Positions 19,964-32,325 of a stretch of 64,000 bases of DNA are shown piece after piece. Numbering within the stretch: position 1 is the stretch's first letter; each line of letters begins with the position of its first letter. This DNA comes from Didymodactylos carnosus (Eukaryota; Rotifera; Eurotatoria; Philodinida; Philodinidae). Where the stretch lies: positions 1-64,000 of the forward strand of contig CAJNOQ010000027.1 in assembly GCA_905250885.1 (NCBI GenBank), given 5' to 3'. The notes under the pieces were generated by a model. The model saw only the letters and a list, made by a program, of their open reading frames with translations. It made no database searches and was not told where the DNA came from. Made by a program: the position numbers and the translations under genes.

Positions 19964-20035
19964 CTGACAAATATAAAACAAATTTATTTGAATAAAGATG
20001 ATGTTCAATAATATCAGCGATATCACTTTTGCCAT
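19964..20035 (-). CDS. Candidate signal-peptide exon of the FGF-like gene
   Basis: On the minus strand an ATG at 20035 opens 24 codons with a short basic start, a hydrophobic run (VISLILLNIIFI) and a polar end, like a secretion signal. It stops exactly in phase 0 at a strong donor (CAG|GTAAGA), and the FGF-like exon at 16282 begins in phase 0. A second frame from an ATG further upstream is also open through the same donor (starting MDFAVYGKSDIADIIE) but would be in the wrong phase for that exon. GA-rich, promoter-like DNA lies just upstream. This is a proposal based on phase and composition only. Confidence 0.4.
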
Positions 20036-20279
20036 AAACGGCAAAATCCATGAGCAGTAATGTTCATATTATTATATACAAAGCAAAAAAGAAAAGGATC
20101 GTTAGACTGTTCTATTAATTATTTTAAAATACGCAATAGATGATATAATAATCTTAAATCCAATTAAATCCAACGAACAAGTTACATTTGTTCATTTGGG
20201 ATATATGAACGCATTTTTAAACAACGATATACATATATTTAAATTTTCGTTTATAATTAGTATGTGTGTATGTCACATA

Positions 20280-20740
20280 ATATACATCATCAAGAGAGAG
20301 AGACAGAGAAAGAGAGAGAGAATTAAAAGGAAATCAGTAACAATTTGCCTCTATTTATGAGAGAATAGACTATAACGAAAGGGAAGAAAAGCACAGAAGA
20401 AATAAAAAAAAACGAACAACAGTCTAGTTCATTACTCTCTTTGTATGTACATACACGATAATCAAGCATCCATTCTTATTCTCGTTTCTTTTCATTTTTC
20501 CCGTCATACACATTCTCTACATTTTTCGTTTTTTGTTTTGTTTTTCCTGTGTGTATTCTCCATACAGTACATTTTTTTTATTTTTTTTATTTTAAATAAT
20601 TTCTTCTTCATTTGTCACACTTGATTTTTCTCTCACACAAAAGAAAGGTGTTGTGATTTTCTATCGTTTCGTTTTCGTTAAAGAGCGAGCGCGCGAATGA
20701 GAGAGAGAAAGGAAACAGAAAGCTTCTAAAGTTTTTTTTT
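20280..20740. repeat. GA/CT-rich low-complexity tract
   Basis: GA runs at about 20292-20325 and 20690-20725 flank T/C-rich sequence at 20460-20600. Such tracts are common in animal promoters and 5' UTRs. Its position just upstream of the candidate signal-peptide exon on the minus strand makes a promoter role plausible but unproven. Confidence 0.5.
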
Positions 20741-23700
20741 TCTTATTTTTATTATCTTAATCAAAGATACCAAGTTTATAAACGAAAACTGTTCAATTTA
20801 ATTAAACATAGCAAGCATCTCTCTAGTCCAAGTTGGCCATAATGAAAAAAATAAATTGTTGTTCACTCGACCTAACTCGAAAAATGTCTCCAAGCTATAT
20901 CTTTTGGAACAAACAATTTTGAGATCTAATGAATATTGTTCCACAGTGCTAAAACATTATCAAAATAAAAGTTTTACAGTCCGATTGTATCTAAATGAGC
21001 CAAAAGGAAGTGTATAACGAATCTCAGAAGATCAGTTCTTAGAAGCCTCTATAAGTTGTACTTAAAGTGCGAAGATCAGATTCATGAACAGCATAAACCT
21101 CTATGTTTTACTTAAATTGGGATAAATGACCGAGTCAAGACCGTTCGCTCATTGGTCGTCCTATCGATAATATCTATACGATGGTTTCAAGTTTCCTAAG
21201 AAAACCAAAATGAGTAACTGATTATTGACAGATAGTCTTAGGAATGATATTTTATTTTTTTGTAACTGAGATTGTAGTAAAAACAAAAACATCCTTCTTG
21301 ATTTATTTTCGTTTGCAAGAGTGCTTAATATATCACATATGAATGATGGGAAAGATGATGGTGATCATCGTTAATCTATTTATTTTTTGCTTATTCTATG
21401 CGTGAAATCAATATTGATGATGTATCTTATATATATTATGTATATAAATGATAAATATTTTTCTACATCATCTTTTCACATTGAGGGTGTTTTACTCCCA
21501 CTACCACCACTCCTTGTTTGCGATAAAAATCAGTGATGTACGAAGACAATTATAATAAGTAATATTTTACGCCTATTGTTTGATTGAATGTAACATGTTC
21601 AATCGCTGTCAGGGTCTAACTTTTCTAGTGATACCACCGCCATTTTTCTTACACAACATGAGTAGTCGTCGTCGTCGTGAACAATGTCGTTATCAAATTA
21701 CTGTATATTTATTTAACATAAAAATTGCACAAGACACGTATGTATGTGTGTGTACCTTTTGATGATTATGCCGATAAAAAATATGGTACTGGTTTCGTAT
21801 TGTTGTCGTCAGTCGGTTAGATAATGTATTGTAATGTCTACTATTTAAATTTTTTTTAACAAAGACAGACATATAAACTTGAAAAATATATAAAATTTAT
21901 CTACCAACAATTTAGTTTGATATAATGTTGGATCTTCAAGTCAATAGTCTTTAATAGTTGTTCAATAGGATTTTTAATCAACTAAAATTGTATTATCATT
22001 TATTACACTAAAAAAGGTTAAAATTCATCAATAAAACACACCATGAACTATCGTATATCCTTGATTTTTGATCTAAAAATGACTATATGAAGTTCATGCT
22101 TCAACAGTATAGTAAAATGATTGATCGTTTCACACATTTGTGATAAGTCCAGTGATGGTTTCAATTAAAGTATGAAAGTTACATTCGTTACGAACATACA
22201 CTCTGTTCTTTTTTATCATTTCAAGGAGTTTGAATTTATTAAAAACATTTTCTATTCTGATTTGATCGACATCACCAATGTTCAACACTTCTTTAGAGAA
22301 CAGTGTGTCTCGACAGGTCAACTATAACAACATACACGTTGTGGTTATTTAGAAATGATATTTTGATTACTATGTTGAAACACATCTTGAGTCTTAATTA
22401 AAATAAATTTAGACATTGCTAAATAAAGACATATAGACTATTGTATTATTCCAACATATGTGCAACAAACACGCGTATATCGAAAAAATTTCTTAAATAT
22501 TTTCTTATGCTTTTCTAGAAAATCCAGTTTTATGAGCGAACATTTTCAAAATGATAATGATTTTTTCTGATCGAAACATTTGGAATATCATACAAAATTT
22601 ACCAAATTGATAAAAGAAGTAATAGAGAAATCAACGAATATTGATTGCCAATACAACTTGATTTTTAATATAACTTGAATATATATCTAATTCAAGTTCA
22701 GATAGATCAAGTTCATAACTGGTTAACGCCTTTTTTCTAGAATTTCTATCCTACCGTCATACTTTTACCATTCTATTGACAAAGAAAGTGTAGAGTCTAT
22801 GAGATTAATAACCTATAACAAGGATATATGAAAATAACTATGTTAATTTGTACAATGAACTCTACGTCATTTTTTCTCAACTATTAATAGACATGTCCAA
22901 AAAGTTATATTTTCAATTAAGATGTATACATATTGTCTTCGCCTACAGAGAGGTTAAGTTTGTTTTTTATTTGCCTTTGTCTCCCCCGATTCAAATTGTA
23001 TGTTAAAAGTTATAATATTAAACAAAGATGTTGTAGTACACTGAAAAACAATCGATAGAAAGACAGAGAAAAAGCCTCCCTATTAGTTGTTCTCTCAATG
23101 GCCAATTGCGTTATGTAGGAGGAGGAAAACGAAATTCGCATATTCAATGATGCAATCATAAACATATTAAATAACATGACAAAAGATTATTCAATCGACC
23201 GTTTGAATACTCGGCACTGATTTTTAATCAATCTGAATGCCATCTATTGTTTGCCTCTGAATTTTATTTGATGGTCATGCATATGCACTAGTAAAAATAC
23301 CTTCAATTTTTTGGATTATTTATATGAACTCACCTGCAAGTGTTGAATGTAGATAGATGATCCAAAAAGTTGGATTGTTTTTGCTTGGGCTCTCAATAGT
23401 TAGACGGAAAAAAGAGTTGTGAACTTCTTGAGCAAATTCTTAAGCGTCTTTATTGCATCTGCGAATATAAAGACAGTACAAAACTTTATTTCTCCAATCT
23501 ATTAATCTTTGATCTAATTAGTAATTTTTTGATTTACACATTGAACAATGGGAGACATTTGACATTGAAATTACATCTATCTTATTAATAGATTTCTGGG
23601 AATCCTTATATCTAGGATGTTATCAACTTTCATCTTTTCCATAACCATTGTGTTAAAATAGCATTCTTTCAGACATCTTACAAGTGCTCTTTCTTTTCTT

Positions 23701-24839
23701 TTCAATTAACATTCGTTCTCACATAAAGTAAGGCAGATGAACAATAATCATTCAAAATGAATTGTTGACCTCGCAAAAAATTGCAGTATAAAAAAGGAGT
23801 AATAGTCTCATTGTTTCATATGTTTATCTATGTTTTCAAATGCTTGAACATTTATAATAGAGTATATTTATTTTCTCATGAAAGTAGATCCTTGACACAC
23901 TCAATATATTAATTAATAGAGCTGTATCCCTAATCGTTCATGGTCCAAGAAATATGCAAATTCTTGTATTACATTAATAACTTCTGCTGAAAAAGTTTAG
24001 TCATTCAGACAACTATTAGTCGTTTTTATCTAACTTGACTAGATTCAATGAAAAGAGTTTGAAGTGTTAATACTATATGATCTTATTTATTGGTCATTTT
24101 ATTATCATTATTAAAAATGATATAAAAATTGGCCATTAATAATCAAGTCAGAAAAAAATATGCAAAAAATGATCATAAAATGATCATTCAATAATGCTCA
24201 CTTCTAGATCATTTTTATGACATTAGCTTAGCATCATTTATGTGCAAGTATTTATTCGATTTCTATGCGATTTTTATATCATTTTTGAATTATTATGAAA
24301 TGATGATCAAATGACTAAAGAATGATCATAAGTGGACCGTTAATGGTCTGCCTAAAATCAGAAAATTTCGCTTCGTTTTTTATATAAGATTAGTCTTGAT
24401 GCTTAAACGATGCATTAAAAACTCATCAAAGACACTTTATTTAGGTAGTTAATTAGTTTTGGATATTTTTACTGTAGGGGCACTATTCGAATGGGTTAAA
24501 AACCAGGAAACAGTGTTTGTAAAGCGGAACGGAAAAAGACGTAATTTTTGTGTGATATTTTTTAAATTTTAATTGTGAAAATGTCAAGATGTGTGATTTG
24601 AGAAGCATAAATCTTCGCTGTATTATAGTTTACATTGACTATATGTGGGTATCAAACAATTAATTTTAATTGGTGTTTGAACTTGTATTATTCTACCAGC
24701 AAAGATATATGATGTTTGATTATAATCATCAAAACATTGTTCATCTATTATATATGAAATTAATGATAAAAAAGATTAGTTTGATATATTCTGCGTATTA
24801 CTCCAGAGAAATGTATAAGATATCAATCCTAGGATATCA
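20741..24839. other. Gene-poor AT-rich interval
   Basis: No exon of a recognised family was found. A minus-strand frame of 63 codons at 22130-22321 has coding-like composition but no identified relative. The part 24070-24350 is dense in 'atgatcatttt'-type near-palindromes and may be a decayed MITE. Confidence 0.45.
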
Positions 24840-25402
24840 ATGAAACTTCTTGTACCCAAGATCTTGGATTAAGAAATGTCACAAGATCTTGGAAAAAACA
24901 CCAAGAAGCCAAGATCTTGGATTCTTGAATTTTTCACTCAAGATCTTGAAACACCTTGGCTTACTTCACTCAAGATCTTGAAACATCCTGGCTTACTTCA
25001 CTCACGATCTTGGGTTAAGAAATTTCAAGATCTTGAGTGAATCCACTCAAAATGTTGCAAGAGCAAGAGTGACAACTTTTCTTCACATTTTGTTTTTATT
25101 TATGACAGCTGTAGTCATTGGGTATACGACCATATAGAATCATAGATTCTTCCTTAAATAACTATGGTCATGAAGGAAAAAAATTCGAACTTATTCTAAG
25201 TGTGAAAATATTCGCACTTATATTTACACTAGAATGTAAAACAAAACGATGATTCAAGAATTTCCAAGATCTTAGTACAAGAAGTCAAGAAATTACAGGA
25301 TATTCAGGACCTTGACTTCTTGAAATTTCTTGATATATTCGTACCACGATCTTACTGAAAAAATTCAAGAAGTCAGGATCTTGGTTACAAGAAGTTTCAC
25401 TA
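24840..25402. mobile_element. MITE-like element with AAGATCTTGG-rich ends, copy 1
   Basis: Both ends read inward as TGAAACTTCTTGTA followed by CCAAGATC. The left part contains about two and a half tandem units of roughly 35 bp built on 'tcactcaagatcttgaaaca'. A second, truncated copy of the left end lies inverted at 59716-59812. No coding capacity. The exact termini are uncertain because the flanks also contain short repeats (ATATCAAT twice on the left). Confidence 0.7.
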
Positions 25403-26100
25403 GGGAAGACTGTACGCATAATTATATTTATATCCTAACAAAGTTTAAGGTAAGTGAAAGAAAATCCATTTAATTTTTCATTGTTTTTCTTTGACTAGAC
25501 TGAAATTTGAATTTATGACGGACTGTGTTTGCGATATCGAACGTAGTCTCCACTGAACGGAGTTAGTCTATGGTTGAAAAGAACAAGAGAAAAAAAAGCA
25601 GCCGATATTAACTTTGAAAATATGTCCAGACTCATTTGTATGGAACGAAGACTTCTCACTTATATCTCTGAGTAGCACTAACATAGAACTATCTCTGAAA
25701 AATTATTTGAAGATATACTTCTAGAAAATCTGCTAGGTCTAAAACAAGGTTTTCTAGAAGTATTTCAAAGATTTGATTAGTTTTGAAGATTTTGAGGGAA
25801 ACCAAACATCAGATTCGTGGTCTATGCGAAAAACTCTAGGTAACTTGGAAAAACTGCATTGAATGACATACCTGATTAGTCTCTTTTGAACAAAAGAGAG
25901 TTGATCGAAAATTTTCTACCTGGGAACACTTTCCAAAAACAATGTTTTTGCTCGGAAATCTTTAAAATCAATGCGATATAGTCTAATATCGTCAGCGAGC
26001 ATAAATATACCAAAATTTACAACGTTTCCGAGAAAAAACAGTTCAGCTTGACAGCGCAAAAGAACTCAATCCTGTACGGCTCGACCGAGAGACGACACGG
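25403..26100. other. Intergenic, nothing recognised
   Basis: AT-rich sequence between the MITE-like element and a possible pseudogene. No open frame of interest and no repeat shared with the rest of the window was noticed. Confidence 0.4.
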
Positions 26101-26109
26101 ATATCAAAC

Positions 26110-26720
26110 ATGAATATTCTCAAATTGAAGCTGAATATATGACTACTGAAACGCATGACGAAGCGGACAAAACTCTGAAACAGTTTAACAAAAAGACCAA
26201 TACATCAACCTCATTCTTATTTTTCTTGTTTATTAATAAAATAACAGTAAAGAAGAATACACACAACGATAGTTCATGAAATCTTAAGTAGATAATTGGA
26301 AGTACCATAGAATAACATCACATAACCAGCAACAAAGACAACAAACTCAGCTCCCAATGCCCATCATTTTGCAGTTACATAGGCTGCAAACACTGTAGAG
26401 CTACAAGCACCCAAGGCTAATAAATTTGGTAAATAATGGAATCTTCAAACAACAATAGCAATAAGAATGTTCAGAATAGCGTCACAGTCCCAGAGTATGA
26501 GCCACAATGACATATTAATACAGGTGATTTATACCAAGCCGAGATATTTAAAACCGTCAAATTGAACAAATAATATTGAACATGTGCGATTGATGGCATT
26601 CGCGAAATCGATACGATGCTGGTAGCCTGCAATACGTTTGCAATGGAGAAATTGTTCAGTATCGGGATAAAATAAATAAAGCACTCATTTATTGACGACG
26701 AGGGCCGGTGACGCTAGTTT
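26110..26720 (-). pseudogene. Possible remnant of a multi-pass membrane protein gene
   Basis: On the minus strand, translated pieces such as LPNLLALGACSSTVFAAYV and GAEFVVFVAGYVMLFYG look like transmembrane helices in coding-like codons. An in-frame stop separates these two, and further stops break the neighbouring pieces, so no continuous gene is present. I cannot assign a family; a transporter is only a guess. Chance hydrophobicity of AT-rich DNA is the alternative. Confidence 0.25.
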
Positions 26721-26907
26721 TTTCTTAATATAAGAAATGAAGAGAAGTAGCAATTGAGCAGAGTCAAGAGAAAATGGGAGAAAAACGATGACGCGACAAA
26801 TGAATTCGTGACAACACGTTGAAAAAAATACAAGGCTGGTCAAAATGATTATTATCAGTAGTAAAGGCAAGATTATTCTCACATAATGTTTTTCTCTTCG
26901 GATGTTT

Positions 26908-27970
26908 TCCAACAGTAACAGGACTACTACAACTCGACCTCCTGGTGACGAATATCACGTTTGTTGTACCGTTACAGCTGGTACCGTTACATTAGCTTCT
27001 ATACGTCGAATGCATATCTTGTTGTCTTTTGTTGATATGATTTTATCGGGAAAAAATGGTTTACAAAACGTCCTACCCTAGTCGAGACTCCCGGCAAAAC
27101 TCCCACGGGACTCCTATCACGGGGTCCTGCGGGATCCTGTAGGAGTCAGGTGGGACTTTCAAGGGATTTCTCAGGACTCCTGAAGACTCCCGTGGGACTT
27201 TGAGTATTCTGAGGACTTTCGTTGGACTCCCGCAGGACTCCAAACTTCCACAGAAGTCCCACGGGAGTCTTCAGGAGTCCTGAGAAATCCCTTGGATCCC
27301 GCAGGACCCCGTGACAGGAGTCGCGTGGGAGTTTTGCCGGGAGTCTCGACTAGGGTACTTTTCACGTTCTATCCGGTGAAGTTGTTCGCATTGCGAATAG
27401 AAAGCGTTTAATGGTAGAAAAAAACAGCTTTCAAAGCCGATTTTCCTCGTTTCTCAAAGTTTGAGCACGTGCTGCACCATTCTACGGGATTACAGGACGT
27501 GGGGTGACATCTATTTCGCACGTACTCGACGCGGGCTATTAGAAAAATAGGTGCCCGTCTTTGGCCAAGTACTTTCAGGGAAAATATCACAGGATTTTAG
27601 TCTATTTCTAAAAGCATATCTTGTTGTCTTTTGTTGATATAATTTTATGGGGAAAAGTGGTTTACAAAACGCCCTACTTTTCAGATAAACGAGATTTTTA
27701 AATATTTTCCTGTGAACATAGTTAACATTTCTGAACGTTTTGTCCACTAGTGATTTTGTAGCTCTGCACATATAGAAGCTAATGTAACGGTACCAGCTCA
27801 TGAAAGAGTTTCACTAAAACATGGTGACAATGCCTACAAAGGGACTATTCTGCTGGGAAATGGAATTTCCACAGGTCTAGAAGGCCACCATGCCATTGTT
27901 TTAAAATTTTTTAAACGTGATATTCGTCACCAGGAGGTCGAGTTGTACTAGTTCTGTTACTCTCGAACAA
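26908..27970. repeat. Inverted repeat pair enclosing a nested MITE
   Basis: The blocks 26908-26960 and 26978-27003 ('gctggtaccgttacattagc') recur as reverse complements at 27912-27970 and 27773-27799. Between them is also a direct repeat of about 65 bp (27012-27075 and 27613-27676, 'catatcttgttgtcttttgt'). The arrangement suggests an old composite or foldback transposon of about 1.06 kb, later hit by the 280-bp element at 27076. No transposase motif was recognised. Confidence 0.7.
27076..27355. mobile_element. GC-rich palindromic MITE, 280 bp, TA target duplication
   Basis: The ends are perfect inverted repeats, CCCTAGTCGAGACTCCCGGC inward from both sides, and most of the body is built of 'ggactcc'/'ggagtcc' palindromic motifs. 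It is flanked by TA on each side (27074-27075 and 27356-27357). The uninterrupted direct-repeat copy at 27613-27685 shows the empty site with a single TA, directly proving the insertion and its 2-bp duplication. This points to a Tc1/mariner-type non-autonomous element. Its GC content contrasts sharply with the surrounding DNA. Confidence 0.92.
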
Positions 27971-28451
27971 TTCGGACAAAGTCGATGTAAATGTGGTACG
28001 TTCTCGAAAGAACAACCCAGCGCAAAGATTAATGCGTTCTGCTCATAAAATCAGGGGAAAGGCGTTGATGGTAGCGATCTTTTTGACTATCCTGGTATCG
28101 GTATAGCGATTTGTACATATTCTGGACCAGGATAAGGGAACCATCAGAAGGTCCATAAGTTCAATTTCGAATGGAAGAGCTTGTTTGTACTGTACTAACT
28201 ATATATACCGAATGTTACGAAAATGTACAGTGTCGCTACTGCTCATGAGAATAATTAGTTTAAACTTCAGAACAGAGTTAAAATTGATTTAAATAGATAA
28301 TTTCACTCACTATTTACTTCTACATTGATTCTTAGGAATGATCATAACGAGATGATGTATAAAAAGATGCTGCGCAAACGCATCTGCCAATAGAAAGTGA
28401 ATAAATGTCAACGGTTTTTTTCTTTCTTAAAAAAAGCTAATTAAGTTTAAA

Positions 28452-28552
28452 GCTACATTTACAGTACAAAATTTTCCGAGTTAACTCTGAGCTAAGTTTT
28501 CTACCAATGATCTCTCTTAACACTGAGTTAACTTTTGTAGTGTAAACGTAGC
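28452..28552. mobile_element. Small 101-bp inverted-repeat element
   Basis: The ends read inward GCTAC(A/G)TTTACA(G/C)TACAAAA and both arms contain GAGTTAACTC-like sequence, so most of the segment folds on itself. No coding capacity. Flanks do not give a clear target duplication. Likely a miniature DNA transposon. Confidence 0.65.
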
Positions 28553-29190
28553 ATAAACCAGCTAAAAATATTTTATACTTGCGGAAATGCCGCGACGCGC
28601 CCATATCGGTGTAGTTTGACAAATACATATGTGTTCGATTTCAGAACTTTTTAATCTTTGTTAACCGTGTTTAGAATTTACTACTATGATTATGCGTTTA
28701 TTCCGTCGTCTGTCTAGAGCAACAAGGAAAAAATGTTCAAGAAGCAAGAAACTAATATAAAGATTAAACAAGAAGAGTATATTCGATTATAATGTTATTG
28801 TTTTATCTACTCCTTCAATGAAAACAGATTTTGTTTGTCAGATAAATAAAAGAGTGTGTTTCTTTTTTCGTGTCGTTTTCATAATTCTGTGAAGACATTT
28901 GTTAAGTTTATTTTGATATGAGGGATTCTTTTGGAGCATTGATTAATTGGTTGTCCTATCGATTCATTAATAAAGTCTAACAAAGCTCTGTACATTGACA
29001 CGTTACCTTGGCACTCTTAACAGAACTTTTTCCGCTTGATGTAGTGCTTATACACATGGAGTCCTCCCTTATGGTTGTTCAAGTCCATAAATTATTTCCT
29101 GGTGTACTAACAGCTTGTTTGATCGGCAGCTAAACTGAATGAGCGCTCTACATTTTCTTCTAGACATCAATTTTGAATTTCTCTTTAATC
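28553..29190. promoter_or_regulatory. Upstream region of the WDR76-like gene
   Basis: No coding or repeat feature was recognised in the 640 bp before the WDR76-like start codon, so the promoter and 5' UTR are expected here. No specific element can be named. Confidence 0.4.
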
Positions 29191-32100
29191 ATGCCTAAAA
29201 CACGATCTAGTACAAAGGTAAGTCGAGTATAGCAGCCACATTTCGAATTTCTTTGCATGTTGTCACATTTTAGACTGATGCTAATAATAATCAACAATCA
29301 ATTCTACATGAAGATCTATCAGTTCCAGCTCTACCCATTCGAAATGTGGAAGAAATTCGTGCAAAAAATTTAGAATCAAACCGAATATTTTTAGAAAGTT
29401 TATTACTAACAAAGGTTGAATTTTTTTCTCTTCTTAAATATTTGTCAACAATGGCTTTCTTTTAGTTGCGCGATGATTTTAAAGACATTTCCAATTCATT
29501 ACAACCCAAAAAAGAGCCGAAAAAACGTCAATAGTATGTGCAGAGTAATATCTTCCTAGTACTTCCACACTATCTGGCCGCTTATTTTAGTTTAATGGTC
29601 ACAGAACAACAACCTGTTCGGCGTTCAAAACGTTTACTTCATATGGATCCGGCTGGAAATAAATTACCATCTCCGGAAGTTTCAGAGAATGAAGATGAAA
29701 ATAATGGCTCAGGATTGGTGGTCAGTTACGAACGTCGTTCACTATAAGTATAAAATTATTTTTCCTCTTTCATTAGCAATCGTATGAAATGGTTCCAACC
29801 ACCATTCGTCGTAAATCTTATAAACGAATCGAGCCGTTAACCGAAGAACAACAAGAAGTGGTTAATAACAGAATAAAAACAATATTTTCAACAATTGAAA
29901 ACCATCAAGATTCAACAAAGTTTGTCCTATTCTTCATCTGCTAGATGCAAAGCCAGTCACTGTTTCTGTTTCCTCTGTGTGAGATATGCAGTACTCTGCA
30001 AAAATAGTTATTTCCCCGCGAGACAACAACCCAGATAGAAAATAATTTGAAATTTCGTGTGGATGTAGTTATACATTATACGCTGATCTCTCAAGAAGTT
30101 CCAACTTATTAGAATGAATGGTTTTCGAAATATTGCTGAAGCTCAAGCAATTAAGCTTGAAACTATATATAAATAACTCAAAAAACATCAGAAACTATTT
30201 CCTAAAAATTTCAGATCGAAAGGATGTTTCAACACCGAGTTATGTCTATTTTTAATAGTGACTCGCTCTTAAAATGTTTTTAAATACAAGAAGAGATTGA
30301 TTATCCCGGTGGATGAGAAATGTTAGCCCTTTTAGTCAAAATATGAGGTGGGATATGTCGACAATCTTGTACCCAAATGAGCTGCAACTTCTTTGAGGAT
30401 TAACATATAATTTCAATTAGCTATCATAATTAACTGACAGAGAATATTTACTTTTGTAGAATACTGTATGATTATTCAGATATGGAATTATTAGAAGAAA
30501 ATGTTTTAAAACTCACGCCGGATCGTCTAATACAAATGGATATCCATCCATCCTCGAATTTAACAGCAATTATCGGTTGTGATAGAAAAGGAGCGACTGG
30601 ACTTCTTGTTAAAGTAAGTTTTATTGACGATCTTAAACTTGAGTAGTTAAATATCGTCTACCTTTGAGTCGTAAGAAACACGATGATGGACTATTTGACT
30701 GATAACTGGAGCTATATTTGAACTTTTTGCTTTATTATTAGTCGGTTAATGATGAACTATGGTCAAAAGTGAATTATATTTTTCACAAAGCTTATGCAAC
30801 GTGTATACGTTTTGACCGTTTAAATCCAAATTTATTTTATTCATCTTCTTACGATGGTACTTTTCGTTTATATGATATATCTACGAATACATCAGACGAG
30901 GTACGGAGTAATGTGCTCTCTTCTTCAAGTGGCTGTTACTATTTCGTAGAATGTTCGTTGCAGGTTTATCGTGTCCCGGATGGCAACGGTATTACATGTT
31001 TTGATTATGTGTCAGATAATACGTTTTTGGCTACAATGGAAAATGGAGATGCGATCATGATGGACTTTAGATCAAGGTGAGTATCTAACAGCAAAAAGCA
31101 AGCACGTTCTATACCTTATATTAACATCTATGATTGGATTGAAAGTCAAAGTATAATTCAAGTTCTAATAGACTTATAGCTTGGTCATAGACTAATACGC
31201 TAATTTTTGACTATTTTTAGTCCAATTGTTGTTCATCGATATGATTTATCAAAAACACGTTTACGTACTATTCATGTTAATCCTTGTCAACCTAATGAAT
31301 TTTGTGTGGCTGGTAGAGAAAGGTCAGTTTTATGTGGTTACTATCTGATCAGGACGGACAGTATTCTATTTTTGTTTGAAATAGCGCTGTTCGTATATTT
31401 GATGTTCGACAATTAGTTGAAGATACACGATCATCATTTATCTATTGTTTATCGACCAATCGTGCCTGTTATGGAGCTTATTATAATCATTTAGGAACAT
31501 ATATTATGGCAACAACAACTGATGATCATTTGGCGTAGGTTAAAAACAGTTCGAATTAAAGAAAAGAAACTTTGGATTCATTTTGCAAACTTATAACTGT
31601 CAGAACACTAACTATCTCAGCATTTTTGTCATGAATCGGAAAATCTCAATGTTTGTAAACGATCCTGTACAAAACATCCAGCCTGAATACAGATTGGCTG
31701 TCAATGAGAGTTACAGGTTGAAAATTCTCCTTCAAAAAAATTTGAAGAAAACTGAGGGATAAAAAACGCGTCGCTTTGATCACGATCCTTAACAGCTGAC
31801 TTTTACGTGTAGTTGGCTATCTATCTGATTCGGGTACACGCTTCTCTTGTGAACATATTTACGGTTTTAATCTTCCATGACGTCATTCGGACAGTCCGTT
31901 GTTCTAATGATGTTCTCCCGATTTTTCATCCTTTTAGTTCATTCAAATATTCCGATTTCTCATCTGCTGCTTCGACAGCCGACATTGATCCTACTCATCG
32001 CGTTTCACATCAAAATTATGTCAATCGTTTTGTGACACCATTTTGTGCCATGCCACATCCAATCCATGCTGATCAATTCTTGATTGGATCAAGTAGAAGA

Positions 32101-32325
32101 GAACGTCAAGTATGTGAAACTGCTTCTTACTCGTTTAACTTGAAATTGTTGTATACGTGAGTGTTATTATAGATTCACGTTGTCGGCGTTGATTGTAAAG
32201 TTTCATCATCATTAGAAAGTGTCAATTTAAATTCATTATGCTCCGTGAATATTGCACATCGAACACAGCCAATTGTAGTTGGAGGCAATTCAAGTGGAAG
32301 AATTCATGTATTTACAAAACGATAA
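29191..32325 (+). CDS. WDR76: WD-repeat protein, WDR76/CMR1 type
   Basis: Likely chromatin- and DNA-damage-associated beta-propeller protein. Exons: 29191-29217, 29274-29414, 29466-29533, 29591-29720, 29777-29919, 30460-30613, 30742-30900, 30964-31076, 31221-31322, 31385-31534, 31938-32109, 32173-32325. They total 1,512 nt, or 503 aa, with phases agreeing. The N-terminal part has the IRAKNLESNRIFLESL helix and an RRSKRL basic motif, both typical of WDR76/yeast CMR1. Propeller blades begin at RLIQMDIHPSSN, followed by an HKAYATCIRFDRLNPN blade, TFRLYDI and AVRIFDVRQL, and end in SSGRIHVFTKR. Human WDR76 is longer (about 626 aa), mostly at the N-terminus. DDB2 is a related alternative, but the N-terminal motifs favour WDR76. 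Introns at 29920-30459 and 31535-31937 are longer than the rest. The donors at 29721 (GTCAGT), 30901 (GTACGG) and 31535 (GTAGGT) are non-consensus. Confidence 0.87.

Noticed and set aside
20280-20740. Possible CRISPR array or satellite
   Set aside because: Runs of GA and CT are simple low-complexity tracts without regular repeat-spacer units.
27171-27365. Minus-strand frame with Thr/Pro/Gly-rich translation
   Set aside because: It lies in the GC-rich palindromic MITE; the reading frame is a by-product of the 'ggactcc' motif.
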